64,000 nucleotides of DNA from Peptoanaerobacter stomatis (GTDB lineage: Bacteria; Bacillota; Clostridia; Peptostreptococcales; Filifactoraceae), in contig NZ_JH815225.1 in the NCBI RefSeq assembly GCF_000238095.2, positions 212,724-276,723 of the forward strand. Reading direction: 5' to 3'. The notes under the pieces were generated by a model. That model did not search any database. It worked only from the letters and a program-made list of their open reading frames with translations, and was not told the origin of the DNA. Each line of letters begins with the position of its first letter. Position 1 is the first letter of the stretch. Both the position numbers and the translations under genes were made by a program. Positions 25,669 through 34,865 of this stretch are shown here, one piece after another.

Positions 25669-28600
25669 ATGATTACAAACTTTGATTATCTAAAAAATGA
25701 ATCAAAATTTTCTACATTTGCAGATGTTGCAATATCTGCAGAGAAAATCATCCTTATGGATCCTCAGGCAAGTATTATAAATAGTCGTAGAGCTATGGAG
25801 TTTGCATTAAAGTGGATGTATTCTGTAGATGCGGAACTTAAAATGCCATATCAAGATAATTTACAAAGTTTGATGAATGCAGAAGAGTATAGACAGATTG
25901 TGGGACATGATCTTTGGAAACGTATGGATTATATCCGTAGAAGTGGAAATAATGTTGCGCATAGTAACAAAAAACTTGGAAGAGATGAGGCTATGCTTTG
26001 TCTTGAAAATCTGTTTATTTATTTGGACTACATTGCATATTGTTATTCTGATAAGTACGAAGAACATTTTTTTGACAAAACAATAATTATTTCTCGAATA
26101 GAGAAAGCAAAGGAATCAAAAGAGAATGTTAATGTTGTAAAAGAAGAATTAGCAAAAGAACAGGAAAAGTCTGCAAAACAAGAACTTGATTTACAGAAAT
26201 TAATTGCAGAAAATGCCTCACTTAAAGAAGAACTTTCGAATAGAAGACAGGAACAACAGCAAACTTATGTGCCTAAGCCTCTTGATTTATCTGAATATAA
26301 AACAAGAAAACTCTACATTGATTCTATGCTGATGGATGCAGGTTGGATAGAAGGTAAGAATTGGCTTAATGAGGTCGAACTTTCTGGAATGCCAAACAAA
26401 TCTGAAGTGGGATATGCGGATTATGTTCTTTATGATGACATGCATAAACCATTGGCTGTAATAGAGGCAAAAAGAACTTGTGTTGACGTTTCTAAGGGAA
26501 GGCAACAGGCTAAACTATATGCTGATTTATTAGAACAAAAATATAAGAGAAGACCGGTTATTTTTCTTACAAATGGATTTGAAACTCATATTATTGATGG
26601 ACAATATCCGGAGAGAAAATGTTCGCTTATTTATTCAAAAAGAGACTTGGAAAAGTGGTTCAATTTGATGAGAATGAGAACAAGTCTAAAACATGTCGTA
26701 GTAGATAAGAATATTGCCGGACGATATTATCAAGAATCTGCTATTAAAGCAGTTTGCAGTAGCTTTGATGAAAAGAATCGGAGAAAAGCTTTGCTGGTTA
26801 TGGCAACGGGTTCTGGGAAGACAAGAACAGTTATTGCATTATGTGATTGTTTACTGAAATCAGGATGGGTAAAGAATATCTTGTTTCTTGCTGATAGAAA
26901 CTCACTTGTTACACAGGCTAAAAGAAGCTTTGTAAATATGTTGCCTAATTTATCATGTACAAACCTTGTTGAAGAAAAAGATAACTATAGTGCACATTGT
27001 GTATTTTCAACGTATCAAACAATGATTAACTGTATTGATACGATAAATGATAAAGAAGGGAAACTCTTTACATGTGGTCATTTTGATCTTGTAATTTGCG
27101 ATGAGGCTCATAGGTCTATTTATAACAAATATGCAGATATTTTTTCATATTTTGATGCTCCACTTATTGGACTTACAGCTACACCGAAGGATGAAATTGA
27201 TAAGAATACTTATGAAACCTTTGAATTGGAAAACGGAGTACCGACTTATGGTTATGATTTAGCACAGGCTGTAAAGGATGGATATCTCGTTGATTATGTA
27301 TCTGTTGAATTAAAACTTAAGTTTATTGAGCAGGGAATTGTGTATGATGAATTATCGGAAGAAGATAAAAAAGCATATGAGGAGACATTTCAAAATGAGC
27401 AGGGTGATTTGCCAAAATCAATAGGTTCATCAGCACTTAATAGATGGATATTTAATGAGGATACTATAAAACAAGTATTAAATATTTTGATGACAGATGG
27501 TATCAAGATTGATTACGGACAGAAATTAGGAAAGACTATTATTTTTGCAAAAAATCATGATCATGCAGAAAAAATTTTGGAAGTTTTTAATAAAGAGTAT
27601 CCGTATCTTCTTAATTATGCAAAGGTAATAGATAATTATATGACCTACGCACAGAGTGTTATTGACGAGTTTTCTGATTCAAGGAAAATGCCTCAGATTG
27701 CAATTTCCGTAGATATGTTAGATACAGGTATTGATGTACCGGAAGTTTTGAATCTGGTTTTCTTTAAAAAGGTTATGAGTAAAGCAAAATTTTGGCAGAT
27801 GATTGGTCGTGGTACAAGACTTTGTCCCGGTCTATTAGATGGAGAAGACAAGGAGAAATTCTATATATTTGATTTTTGCGGAAACTTTGAATTTTTCAGA
27901 ATGAATAAAGGAAAAGCTACTGCTAACATGATTGCAATTCAAGGGGCAATTTTTAATCTGAAATTTGAGATTTCATATAAACTTCAAGATATAGATTATC
28001 AGATTGATAGCTTGATTGCATATAGAAATACATTGGTTAAACAAATGAGCGAGAAGGTACAGGAATTGCCAAGAAATAACTTTGCTGTTCGTCAGCACTT
28101 GAAATATGTAGAATTGTACTGCTCAGAAGCAAATTATCAGACTATAACATATGAAGATACATTGATTGTAAAAGAAGAGGTTGCACCTTTGATATTACCG
28201 GATAGAGAAGATATAAGCGCTGTGAGATTTGATGCGATTATGTATGGAATTGAACTGGCTTATTTATATGGAAAGAAGTATTCGAAAGCTCGTACTGATT
28301 TGTATACGAAAGTTGCAGGTATTTCAATTGTTGCCAATATATCTGAAATTCAAGCACAGTCAGCTTTTATTAATCAAATTCTTAATACAGATTATATTGA
28401 TAATGCCGGAATAAATGAATTTGAAGAAATAAGAAAAAGGCTACGTAATTTGATGAAGTATATTCCAAAAGAAATGATTAAATATGTAACAAACTTTACT
28501 GATGAACTTATTTCAACGCAATGGAAAGAATCTGAGCTTGAGAATGATGAACTTAAGAATTATAAGGCAAAGGCAGAATATTATATTAGGCAAAATCAGA

Positions 28601-29013
28601 ACAATATTGCTATTGCAAAGTTAAAGACAAATCAACCTTTAACTAAGCAAGATGTTGCTTCATTAGAAGAAATATTATGGTGTGAAATTGGAACAAAGCA
28701 GGATTATGAAAATGAAATTGGAACAAAACCGCTTGGTGAATTTGTTCGTGAGATTGTAGGGTTGGATATGAATGCAGCCAAAGAAGCATTCTCAGAATAT
28801 TTGACAAGTACAAGTCTTGATAGCAGACAAATTTACTTCGTAAATCAGATTGTTGAATACATTGTTCATAATGGAATGATGAGAGATCTTTCTGTGCTTC
28901 AGGAATCTCCGTTTACAGATCAGGGAAGTGTCGTTGAGATATTTAAAGATTTGACTGTATGGATGGGAATTAGAAAGGTTATAGATACAATAAATAATAA
29001 TGCGGCAGCATAA
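25669..29013 (+). CDS. hsdR: Type I restriction endonuclease subunit R
   Basis: Motor and nuclease subunit that translocates and cuts unmodified DNA (1,114 residues). It has an N-terminal DUF4145-like domain (about 1-130), a coiled-coil linker (about 145-195), a PD-(D/E)xK nuclease with YADYVLY and IEAKR (Glu266, Lys268), a SF2 motor with ATGSGKT (about 378), DEAH (about 478) and LTATP, then DMLDTGIDVPEV and QMIGRGTRLCPG (about 715). An EcoEI-like C-terminal domain mediates complex assembly. ATG 25669 follows AGGAGG with 5-nt spacing; an in-frame TTG at 25651 is less likely. All catalytic motifs are intact, so restriction should be functional. Confidence 0.96.
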   Translation: MITNFDYLKNESKFSTFADVAISAEKIILMDPQASIINSRRAMEFALKWMYSVDAELKMPYQDNLQSLMNAEEYRQIVGHDLWKRMDYIRRSGNNVAHSNKKLGRDEAMLCLENLFIYLDYIAYCYSDKYEEHFFDKTIIISRIEKAKESKENVNVVKEELAKEQEKSAKQELDLQKLIAENASLKEELSNRRQEQQQTYVPKPLDLSEYKTRKLYIDSMLMDAGWIEGKNWLNEVELSGMPNKSEVGYADYVLYDDMHKPLAVIEAKRTCVDVSKGRQQAKLYADLLEQKYKRRPVIFLTNGFETHIIDGQYPERKCSLIYSKRDLEKWFNLMRMRTSLKHVVVDKNIAGRYYQESAIKAVCSSFDEKNRRKALLVMATGSGKTRTVIALCDCLLKSGWVKNILFLADRNSLVTQAKRSFVNMLPNLSCTNLVEEKDNYSAHCVFSTYQTMINCIDTINDKEGKLFTCGHFDLVICDEAHRSIYNKYADIFSYFDAPLIGLTATPKDEIDKNTYETFELENGVPTYGYDLAQAVKDGYLVDYVSVELKLKFIEQGIVYDELSEEDKKAYEETFQNEQGDLPKSIGSSALNRWIFNEDTIKQVLNILMTDGIKIDYGQKLGKTIIFAKNHDHAEKILEVFNKEYPYLLNYAKVIDNYMTYAQSVIDEFSDSRKMPQIAISVDMLDTGIDVPEVLNLVFFKKVMSKAKFWQMIGRGTRLCPGLLDGEDKEKFYIFDFCGNFEFFRMNKGKATANMIAIQGAIFNLKFEISYKLQDIDYQIDSLIAYRNTLVKQMSEKVQELPRNNFAVRQHLKYVELYCSEANYQTITYEDTLIVKEEVAPLILPDREDISAVRFDAIMYGIELAYLYGKKYSKARTDLYTKVAGISIVANISEIQAQSAFINQILNTDYIDNAGINEFEEIRKRLRNLMKYIPKEMIKYVTNFTDELISTQWKESELENDELKNYKAKAEYYIRQNQNNIAIAKLKTNQPLTKQDVASLEEILWCEIGTKQDYENEIGTKPLGEFVREIVGLDMNAAKEAFSEYLTSTSLDSRQIYFVNQIVEYIVHNGMMRDLSVLQESPFTDQGSVVEIFKDLTVWMGIRKVIDTINNNAAA

Positions 29014-29190
29014 ACTTTAAATTTTATTAGATAGGAATTTAAAATATAATTTTTTATTAAAATCATCATATCTGTTGCCGGTTTTATTAGTTATTGCGAT
29101 AGATACATCCTTTTTGCTTAATATACATTTATTGTTTATATCTGCTTATTTAGTATAGATCCGGTATGAAAGGAATAAGGTTGAGACATT

Positions 29191-30054
29191 ATGTCAAAAA
29201 AAGATTCGAAATTTCAAGTTAGATTTATGTCTTTTCTATTTCGTGGAAAAGAAATATTTAAACCTTTAAATACAGGTTTTATTGATAAAAAAGTAAGCTG
29301 TATCAGGGAATATGTAGCTAATATTTACTTTTATACAAAAGATGGTTATACTATTATGATTGATGCAGGATATAATTATGATAGACTTGCAGAAAAAATG
29401 AGTTGGCTTAATATTAATCCGAAAGATATAAAGGAGATTTTAATTACTCATCAAGATACTGATCATGTAGGAGCTATTGAAAGAGGCAGTGATGAATTAT
29501 TTAATGAATCAACAATATATATCGGAAGAATTGAAAATGAGTATATAGAAGGTCATAAACGGCGTAAAGTCTTTTGGGGATTACATAAATTACCTCAAGT
29601 GTATATTGATAATAAAAAAGTCTTGATTGACGATGGACAAGTGTTTTATATTGGAAATATTAAAATAGAAGCTTTTCTTGTGCCGGGACATAGTTGGGGA
29701 CATCTTGTATATTTGATTGATGATGCTTATTTATTTACAGGAGATACAATTTGGTTTGGAGCAGATGGCGGTTACGCATTTTTAAATATTCTTGCTGAAG
29801 ATAGAAAGTTGCAAATTAAATCACTTAAAAGATTGGAAGAAATACTGAGAAAAAGAAATCTTAGGTTAAAGATTATTACAGGGCATACAGGCTGGACTGA
29901 TGATATAGACTTTGCTTTTGCTCATGTAGATGAGGTTTGTAATTCATTAAGGCGAAAACCAAAAGTTCATGATCCTAAAGCACCATATGATGGCTTTGAT
30001 GAAAGAGATGATACAAAAGCAAACGCAAGAGATGGTTTCCTTGATAAGTGTTAG
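29191..30054 (+). CDS. Metallo-beta-lactamase-fold hydrolase
   Basis: Predicted metal-dependent hydrolase, 287 residues, cytoplasmic. The metal-binding motif reads THQDTDHVG (His87, Asp89, Asp91, His92), so the second His of the canonical HxHxDH is Asp. VPGHSWGH supplies the next His, FTGDTIWFG the bridging Asp, and ITGHTGW the last His. Substrate unknown; relatives include glyoxalase-II-like and lactonase-like enzymes. AAAGGAATAAGG precedes the ATG. It follows the RM island by 177 bp and has no visible partner. Confidence 0.88.
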   Translation: MSKKDSKFQVRFMSFLFRGKEIFKPLNTGFIDKKVSCIREYVANIYFYTKDGYTIMIDAGYNYDRLAEKMSWLNINPKDIKEILITHQDTDHVGAIERGSDELFNESTIYIGRIENEYIEGHKRRKVFWGLHKLPQVYIDNKKVLIDDGQVFYIGNIKIEAFLVPGHSWGHLVYLIDDAYLFTGDTIWFGADGGYAFLNILAEDRKLQIKSLKRLEEILRKRNLRLKIITGHTGWTDDIDFAFAHVDEVCNSLRRKPKVHDPKAPYDGFDERDDTKANARDGFLDKC

Positions 30055-30196
30055 AAATGTATATTTGCTTATAGTGAAAAGTATGCTTATTTGAAAAAAG
30101 GCAATAAAAATTGTATTAAAGTTTTTAAAATTTATATTTAGTAAAAAATAGTACACAATATGAACGAAAAAAATAACATAAAAAGGAGAAATTAAA

Positions 30197-30649
30197 ATGT
30201 TAGAAATAGGAACTAAGGCACCTGAGTTTGAACTGCAAGATCAAAATGGAGATTTACACAAATTAAGTGATTATTTAGGTAAAAAAGTAGTCTTATATTT
30301 CTACCCTAAGGACAATACCCCAGGTTGTACTAAGCAAGCTTGTGGTTTCAGCGAGATGTATCCTCAATTTATAGAAAAAAATGCGGTGGTTATAGGCGTA
30401 AGTAAGGATAGTGTGAAATCTCATAAAAAATTTGAAGAAAATCATAATTTGGGATTTACATTGTTATCTGATGAGCAATTAGATACTATAAAAGCTTATG
30501 ATGTTTGGAAAGAAAAAAAGAATTATGGAAGAACATATATGGGCATAGAAAGAACAACGTATTTAATAGATGAAAAAGGTATTATAATAAAATCTTTTGG
30601 TAAGGTAAAAGCGGCAGACAATCCATCGCAAATGTTAGGAGAAATATAG
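30197..30649 (+). CDS. bcp: Thiol peroxidase / bacterioferritin comigratory protein (peroxiredoxin)
   Basis: Reduces H2O2 and organic peroxides using thioredoxin. The 150-residue protein has the Bcp active-site sequence YPKDNTPGCTKQACGF, with peroxidatic Cys44 and resolving Cys49 five residues later, diagnostic of the atypical 2-Cys Bcp type. AAAAAGGAG precedes the ATG. Its stop codon overlaps the GTG start of the next peroxide-stress gene by one base, so the two form an oxidative-defence operon. Confidence 0.96.
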   Translation: MLEIGTKAPEFELQDQNGDLHKLSDYLGKKVVLYFYPKDNTPGCTKQACGFSEMYPQFIEKNAVVIGVSKDSVKSHKKFEENHNLGFTLLSDEQLDTIKAYDVWKEKKNYGRTYMGIERTTYLIDEKGIIIKSFGKVKAADNPSQMLGEI

Positions 30650-31389
30650 TGAGAATAATAATTTCGCCTGCAAAAAAGATGAGTGTTGATGAAGATGGCT
30701 TGCAATATAGTTCTTTACCTGTTTTTTTAGAGGATAGTGCAAAGATAATACGTTTTATACAGTCTTTAACTTATGAACAAGCTCAAAAATTATGGAAAGC
30801 TAATGATAATATAACCACGCAAAACATAGAAAGGTTTGCTGATATGAGCCTTACAAAAATGCTCACGCCGGCAATTTTTTCTTATGAAGGAATTCAATAT
30901 CAGCATATATCTCCGTCCTCTTTGGAAGAGAGTATGATTGAATATATACAAAAAAATCTTAGAATTTTATCAGGATTTTATGGTGTGCTTAAACCTATGG
31001 ATGGGGTAAGTCCATATAGATTGGAAATGCAAGCAAAAATTGATATAGATAATGTAAAAGGTTTATATGATTTTTGGGGAAGAAAATTATATGATGAAGT
31101 TATTGATGAATCACGCATAATTATAAATCTTGCCTCTAAAGAATATTCAAAATCTATAGAAAAATATATACAATCTGAAGATAAGTATATAAGTATCAGC
31201 TTTTATGAAATGTCAAAAGAGAAGTTAGTCCAAAAAGGAACTTATGCCAAGATGGCAAGAGGAGAAATGATAAGGTTTATGGCAGAAAATAATGTTCAAT
31301 ATATAGAAGATATTAAAAAGTTTAATTTTATGGGATATAAATTTGAGCATAATATATCTAATGAAAATGAATATGTATTTGTAAAATAA
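30649..31389 (+). CDS. yaaA: YaaA-family peroxide stress protein
   Basis: DUF328/UPF0246 protein of 246 residues. In E. coli YaaA lowers intracellular free iron during H2O2 stress and binds DNA. The family start MRIIISPAKKM is intact, as are SGFYGVLKPMDGVSPYRLEM and INLASKEYSKSI. The GTG start is supported by TAGGAG 8 nt upstream and a one-base overlap with bcp. Pairing with a peroxiredoxin supports the stress role. Confidence 0.95.
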   Translation: MRIIISPAKKMSVDEDGLQYSSLPVFLEDSAKIIRFIQSLTYEQAQKLWKANDNITTQNIERFADMSLTKMLTPAIFSYEGIQYQHISPSSLEESMIEYIQKNLRILSGFYGVLKPMDGVSPYRLEMQAKIDIDNVKGLYDFWGRKLYDEVIDESRIIINLASKEYSKSIEKYIQSEDKYISISFYEMSKEKLVQKGTYAKMARGEMIRFMAENNVQYIEDIKKFNFMGYKFEHNISNENEYVFVK

Positions 31390-31438
31390 ATTTTTATTGA
31401 GATTAGAAAATATTATTCAAATAATCAAGGATAAGGAT

Positions 31439-31624
31439 ATGAAAACAAAAGAAATTGAGATAATGGGTTGTATAAACGTGCCTATAAATACAGATACAGA
31501 CTATGTTATAGACAAATTTATTGATTTTGTAGAGCAAAATAATTGGTTTTTTGGTGGTGGATATAGGGAGATAATAGATGGTCATTATGTAAATGAAGAT
31601 GGAAGTCTTGGAGAAAATATATAA
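31439..31624 (+). CDS. Small conserved-looking hypothetical protein
   Basis: 61 residues, MKTKEIEIMGCINVPINTD at the start and a tail rich in Gly and acidic residues (NNWFFGGGYREIIDGHYV). No membrane segment or known motif. ATG 31439 follows CAAGGATAAGGAT; an in-frame TTG at 31397 would add 14 residues but has no ribosome-binding site. It sits 49 bp after yaaA and probably ends the bcp-yaaA operon. Function unknown. Confidence 0.6.
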   Translation: MKTKEIEIMGCINVPINTDTDYVIDKFIDFVEQNNWFFGGGYREIIDGHYVNEDGSLGENI

Positions 31625-31645
31625 ATTAGGTTTAGCTTTTTTTAA

Positions 31646-31670
31646 AATCCCCCATTTGAAATGGGGGGTT
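31646..31670. terminator. Bidirectional terminator between convergent genes
   Basis: AATCCCCCATT (31646-31656) and AATGGGGGGTT (31660-31670) form a GC-rich stem with a 3-nt loop. T-rich flanks occur on both sides, the stronger for the minus strand (TTTT), consistent with ending both the + operon and ispD. Confidence 0.75.
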
Positions 31671-31703
31671 AAGTATCTTAGATATAATTAAATACGTTTT
31701 TAA

Positions 31704-32393
31704 TCAGATAGACTTCAGATAATATTCAAACAGCATTATATCTTCTTTTGTTGTGAGTTTCAGATTTGGTAGGTCATTTTCTATTATATGGATGTTGTCA
31801 TAGTAGGACATAACTATTTGTGTATCGTCTGTTATATCTGTGTTGCCTGAGTTAATGGCATTAATATGAGAATTATATATTATATCAAATTTGAAGCTCT
31901 GTGGTGTTTGTACATTATAAATGAAATCTCTGTCCAAATATTTTGAAATTTGACCGTTTTTTGCAATTATCATAGTATTTTTGGTCTTTTGTGCAAGTGT
32001 AACAGCTTTATATTTTTTTGTTTCTATAACGCATTTATCTATCATATCTGGCATTATCATAGCACGCACTCCGTCATGTATCAAAACTATATCATCATCT
32101 TTTGCATAGTTTTTTATATGAGATATCGCATTGAACACAGATTGTTGTCTTGTATTGCCGTTTGATATTAATGAATTGAATTTGCTTATTTTGAAATCTG
32201 ATATTATAGTTTTTATATGCTCTTTATAATCATCAAGACATACTATAACTATTTCATCAATCAGTTCAGCTTGTTCAAATGCCATAAGCGTGTATGAAAT
32301 TATAGGCTTGCCGTTTATTTTTATGAATTGTTTAGGTGTTTTTGACTGCATTCTACTGCCTGTACCACCTGCTAATATTACAGCTATATTCAT
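31704..32393 (-). CDS. ispD: 2-C-methyl-D-erythritol 4-phosphate cytidylyltransferase
   Basis: Third enzyme of the MEP isoprenoid pathway; it joins CTP and MEP to give CDP-ME. The nucleotidyltransferase motif AVILAGGTGSRMQSKTPKQF is at the N-terminus, and IHDGVRAM and QTPQSF are also present. 229 residues, normal. The ATG at 32393 follows AAAGGAAATAGT; an upstream in-frame ATG at 32408 overlaps that site. ispE is also in this window (55819), so the organism uses the MEP route. Confidence 0.96.
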   Translation of the reverse strand: MNIAVILAGGTGSRMQSKTPKQFIKINGKPIISYTLMAFEQAELIDEIVIVCLDDYKEHIKTIISDFKISKFNSLISNGNTRQQSVFNAISHIKNYAKDDDIVLIHDGVRAMIMPDMIDKCVIETKKYKAVTLAQKTKNTMIIAKNGQISKYLDRDFIYNVQTPQSFKFDIIYNSHINAINSGNTDITDDTQIVMSYYDNIHIIENDLPNLKLTTKEDIMLFEYYLKSI

Positions 32394-32447
32394 ACTATTT
32401 CCTTTCAAGAGTTTATTTAAAAAAAATATAATATACTTTAATTAACT

Positions 32448-32491
32448 ATACTATTATCTAAATTATGGATATTTTAATTAGATAATAGTAT
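32448..32491. repeat. 16-bp inverted repeat upstream of ispD
   Basis: ATACTATTATCTAA (from 32448) and TTAGATAATAGTAT (to 32491) are perfect complements around about 16 nt. It lies in the 173-bp gap between tsaD and ispD. The ends resemble the dispersed-repeat ends (ATACTA / TAGTAT), so it may be a minimal family member or an operator. Confidence 0.5.
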
Positions 32492-32566
32492 TTAGAGTTA
32501 TATTTCAAGTTGAAATACAAAAATTATAAAAGCATATTATATTTGAGAAAAATCTATATAAATTTT

Positions 32567-33583
32567 TTAATCTTTGCCTATATCATAAGACGCATATGCG
32601 TTCATACTCATATCGGATATGTTACCGCTAAGGTATTCATAATATCCACAGCTACCTATCATAGCACCGTTATCAGTGCATAGAGAAAGTGGAGGATAAT
32701 ATAATTTTAATTTTTCTTGTTCGCATATTGCGGTTAAAGTGTCTCTTAAATATGAGTTTGCTGATACACCTCCTGCTATGGCTATGTCTTTTATGTTTAA
32801 TTCTTTTGCTGATTTTATCAAATTTTCACACAGTACGGATATTACAGCTTTTTGAAAAGAGGCTGCGACATCTGCTCTATTCACTTTAATATTTTTCATT
32901 TTCATAGTGTTAATATAGTTAAGTACAGCTGACTTAATACCTGAAAAACTGAAATCAAGCGAATTTTCAAAATGTGCTTTTGGAAAATCTATAGCATTTT
33001 CATTCCCTTCTTTTGCCAAGTTGTCAATTTTAGGCCCACCCGGATATCCAAGTTCAAGGCATCTCGCTACTTTGTCAAACGCCTCTCCTACAGCATCATC
33101 TCTTGTTTTTCCAAGTACAATATATTTTGTATAGTCCTCAACTTTTACAATATGAGAGTGCCCGCCTGATACAACAAGGCATAAAAATGGAGGTTTTAAT
33201 TCTTTATGTGCTATATAATTTGCACATATGTGAGCTCTTATATGATGTACTGCTACAATAGGTTTATCAAGTGCAAAAGCAAGAGATTTTGCAAATGATA
33301 CACCTACAAGTAATGAGCCTACAAGACCAGGTCTGTTGGCTACACTTATAAAATCAATATCATCAAAATTAATATTTGCGTCATTTATTGCTTTTTTGCA
33401 TACATCATTTATATTTTGTATGTGATTTCTTGATGCAACTTCGGGTACAACTCCTCCGAATTTTGTGTGTATAGGTATTTGAGTGTCTATTATGTTTGAC
33501 AGCACATCTCTGCCGTTTTTTACTATTGCTACAGCTGTTTCATCACAGCTCGTTTCAATGGCAAGTGTTATTAAATCTTTCAT
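32567..33583 (-). CDS. tsaD: tRNA N6-adenosine threonylcarbamoyltransferase
   Basis: Transfers the threonylcarbamoyl group to A37 of ANN-decoding tRNAs with TsaB/TsaE. The 338-residue ASKHA-fold protein begins [17 protein letters not shown]. The metal-binding pair is HHIRAH (His114, His118), and [29 protein letters not shown] and [12 protein letters not shown] follow. AAAAGGAT precedes the ATG. It is 20 bp downstream of the DHHW gene in the same orientation. TsaB and TsaE are not in the window. Confidence 0.97.
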   Translation of the reverse strand: MKDLITLAIETSCDETAVAIVKNGRDVLSNIIDTQIPIHTKFGGVVPEVASRNHIQNINDVCKKAINDANINFDDIDFISVANRPGLVGSLLVGVSFAKSLAFALDKPIVAVHHIRAHICANYIAHKELKPPFLCLVVSGGHSHIVKVEDYTKYIVLGKTRDDAVGEAFDKVARCLELGYPGGPKIDNLAKEGNENAIDFPKAHFENSLDFSFSGIKSAVLNYINTMKMKNIKVNRADVAASFQKAVISVLCENLIKSAKELNIKDIAIAGGVSANSYLRDTLTAICEQEKLKLYYPPLSLCTDNGAMIGSCGYYEYLSGNISDMSMNAYASYDIGKD

Positions 33584-33603
33584 ATTAAATCCTTTTTTTT
33601 AAA

Positions 33604-34845
33604 TTATTTTGCTCCAAACTCAAACATATCAGGGAAATAATATACAGATGAAGGCGAACATATAAAAAGTACATAATCAGGTTTTAAAGTTTTAATTGTG
33701 CTTAATAAATTTTTTCTTATATTTTCGTATCTTGTATCCAATAAGTGAATTTGAGCTATATTTGTGCTTAAATATGCACTAAAAGGCATAGCAAATGAGT
33801 CCTTTATTATAGCTATTTTTGAATTGTTATCTATATTTTCATTTGTTATGATTTCATAAGGGCTTCCATATCCCATCATAGTAGTGTATTTATCTATATA
33901 TATATCTTTACTTTCCAATATTTCTTTGTTTACAAAAACTTTTTCAAAATTACCCATTTTTTCACCTAATAAGGCAAAATTTTCATCGTATTTTTTATAA
34001 CTGTAATTTGTTTCAAACGCAGGAATAATTAACTCGTAGTCATCTTTTTTTACAATATAATCTTTGCCAACTCTTTTACCCATTGAGCCTATATAAGTAT
34101 TTTCGGTTTTTTGTACACTATAATTTGTAAGCAGATTGGAGTTGTTTTTGTTGTAATAATCATATGAAAGAGTATTTTTTAAAAATTCTAAGGTTTTTTG
34201 ATATGCCCAAAATGCAGTTTCATTTTTCCAATGCGTATCTGTCATATAAAAATATCTTGTATCGTCCATTTGCTCTTTAAAGTAGTCAGAGTTCAGATTA
34301 AGCGTTGTTATACCATTTTCCATAAGAGTTTGATAAAGTTCATCTGAGTTTGTAGTTGCATAGTCGAGTACACCATAAGGAAAATTTTCTGAGTTTATGC
34401 TGTGTTTATTAGGAGGCATTATAAATGCTGTAGGTATTTGCGATTTTTCAAGCTCAGTCTTTACATAAGCGATATTTTTTACAGCTTTTTCATTTATATT
34501 TTTTTGAGGAATAATATAATAAAGCATATCGTTATTGCCTTTATATACACGTCTTTCAGCTAAACTGTCATCTACAAGTTTTTTACCGAAAAGTTTTTGC
34601 AATGCACCATATTTTTCAACAAAAAACAATTTTCCTGCAAAATTTTCATTAAAACTGCTTTCCAAGTAGTTGTGTTTTTCTTTTAATATTGAATCTTTTT
34701 CAAATAATGACAGCTTTGAAGTGTCAAAAGTTTTAGTGTTATCGCTGTTTATCAAATTCAAATAACTTATCGCTCCTAAAATTGTTAGAAACAACAAGAA
34801 AAATGAAATCAAAAAATATTTTTTCAATATATTTAATATATTCAT
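33604..34845 (-). CDS. DHHW/AlgX-like membrane-anchored protein
   Basis: 413 residues with a single N-terminal membrane anchor (YFLISFFLLFLTILGAISYL) and an extracytoplasmic SGNH-like domain. The DHHW-family signature is YMTDTHWKNETAFWAY, with IPTAFIMPPNKH and KIAIIKDSFAMPF as the expected nucleophile-side and later motifs. It pairs with the MBOAT protein 20 bp upstream in the operon. Such pairs move acetyl or other acyl groups across the membrane onto cell-wall or exopolysaccharide substrates; the substrate here is not known. AGGTGATTAA precedes the ATG. Confidence 0.85.
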   Translation of the reverse strand: MNILNILKKYFLISFFLLFLTILGAISYLNLINSDNTKTFDTSKLSLFEKDSILKEKHNYLESSFNENFAGKLFFVEKYGALQKLFGKKLVDDSLAERRVYKGNNDMLYYIIPQKNINEKAVKNIAYVKTELEKSQIPTAFIMPPNKHSINSENFPYGVLDYATTNSDELYQTLMENGITTLNLNSDYFKEQMDDTRYFYMTDTHWKNETAFWAYQKTLEFLKNTLSYDYYNKNNSNLLTNYSVQKTENTYIGSMGKRVGKDYIVKKDDYELIIPAFETNYSYKKYDENFALLGEKMGNFEKVFVNKEILESKDIYIDKYTTMMGYGSPYEIITNENIDNNSKIAIIKDSFAMPFSAYLSTNIAQIHLLDTRYENIRKNLLSTIKTLKPDYVLFICSPSSVYYFPDMFEFGAK

Positions 34846-34865
34846 TTAATCACCTGTTAAATAAT

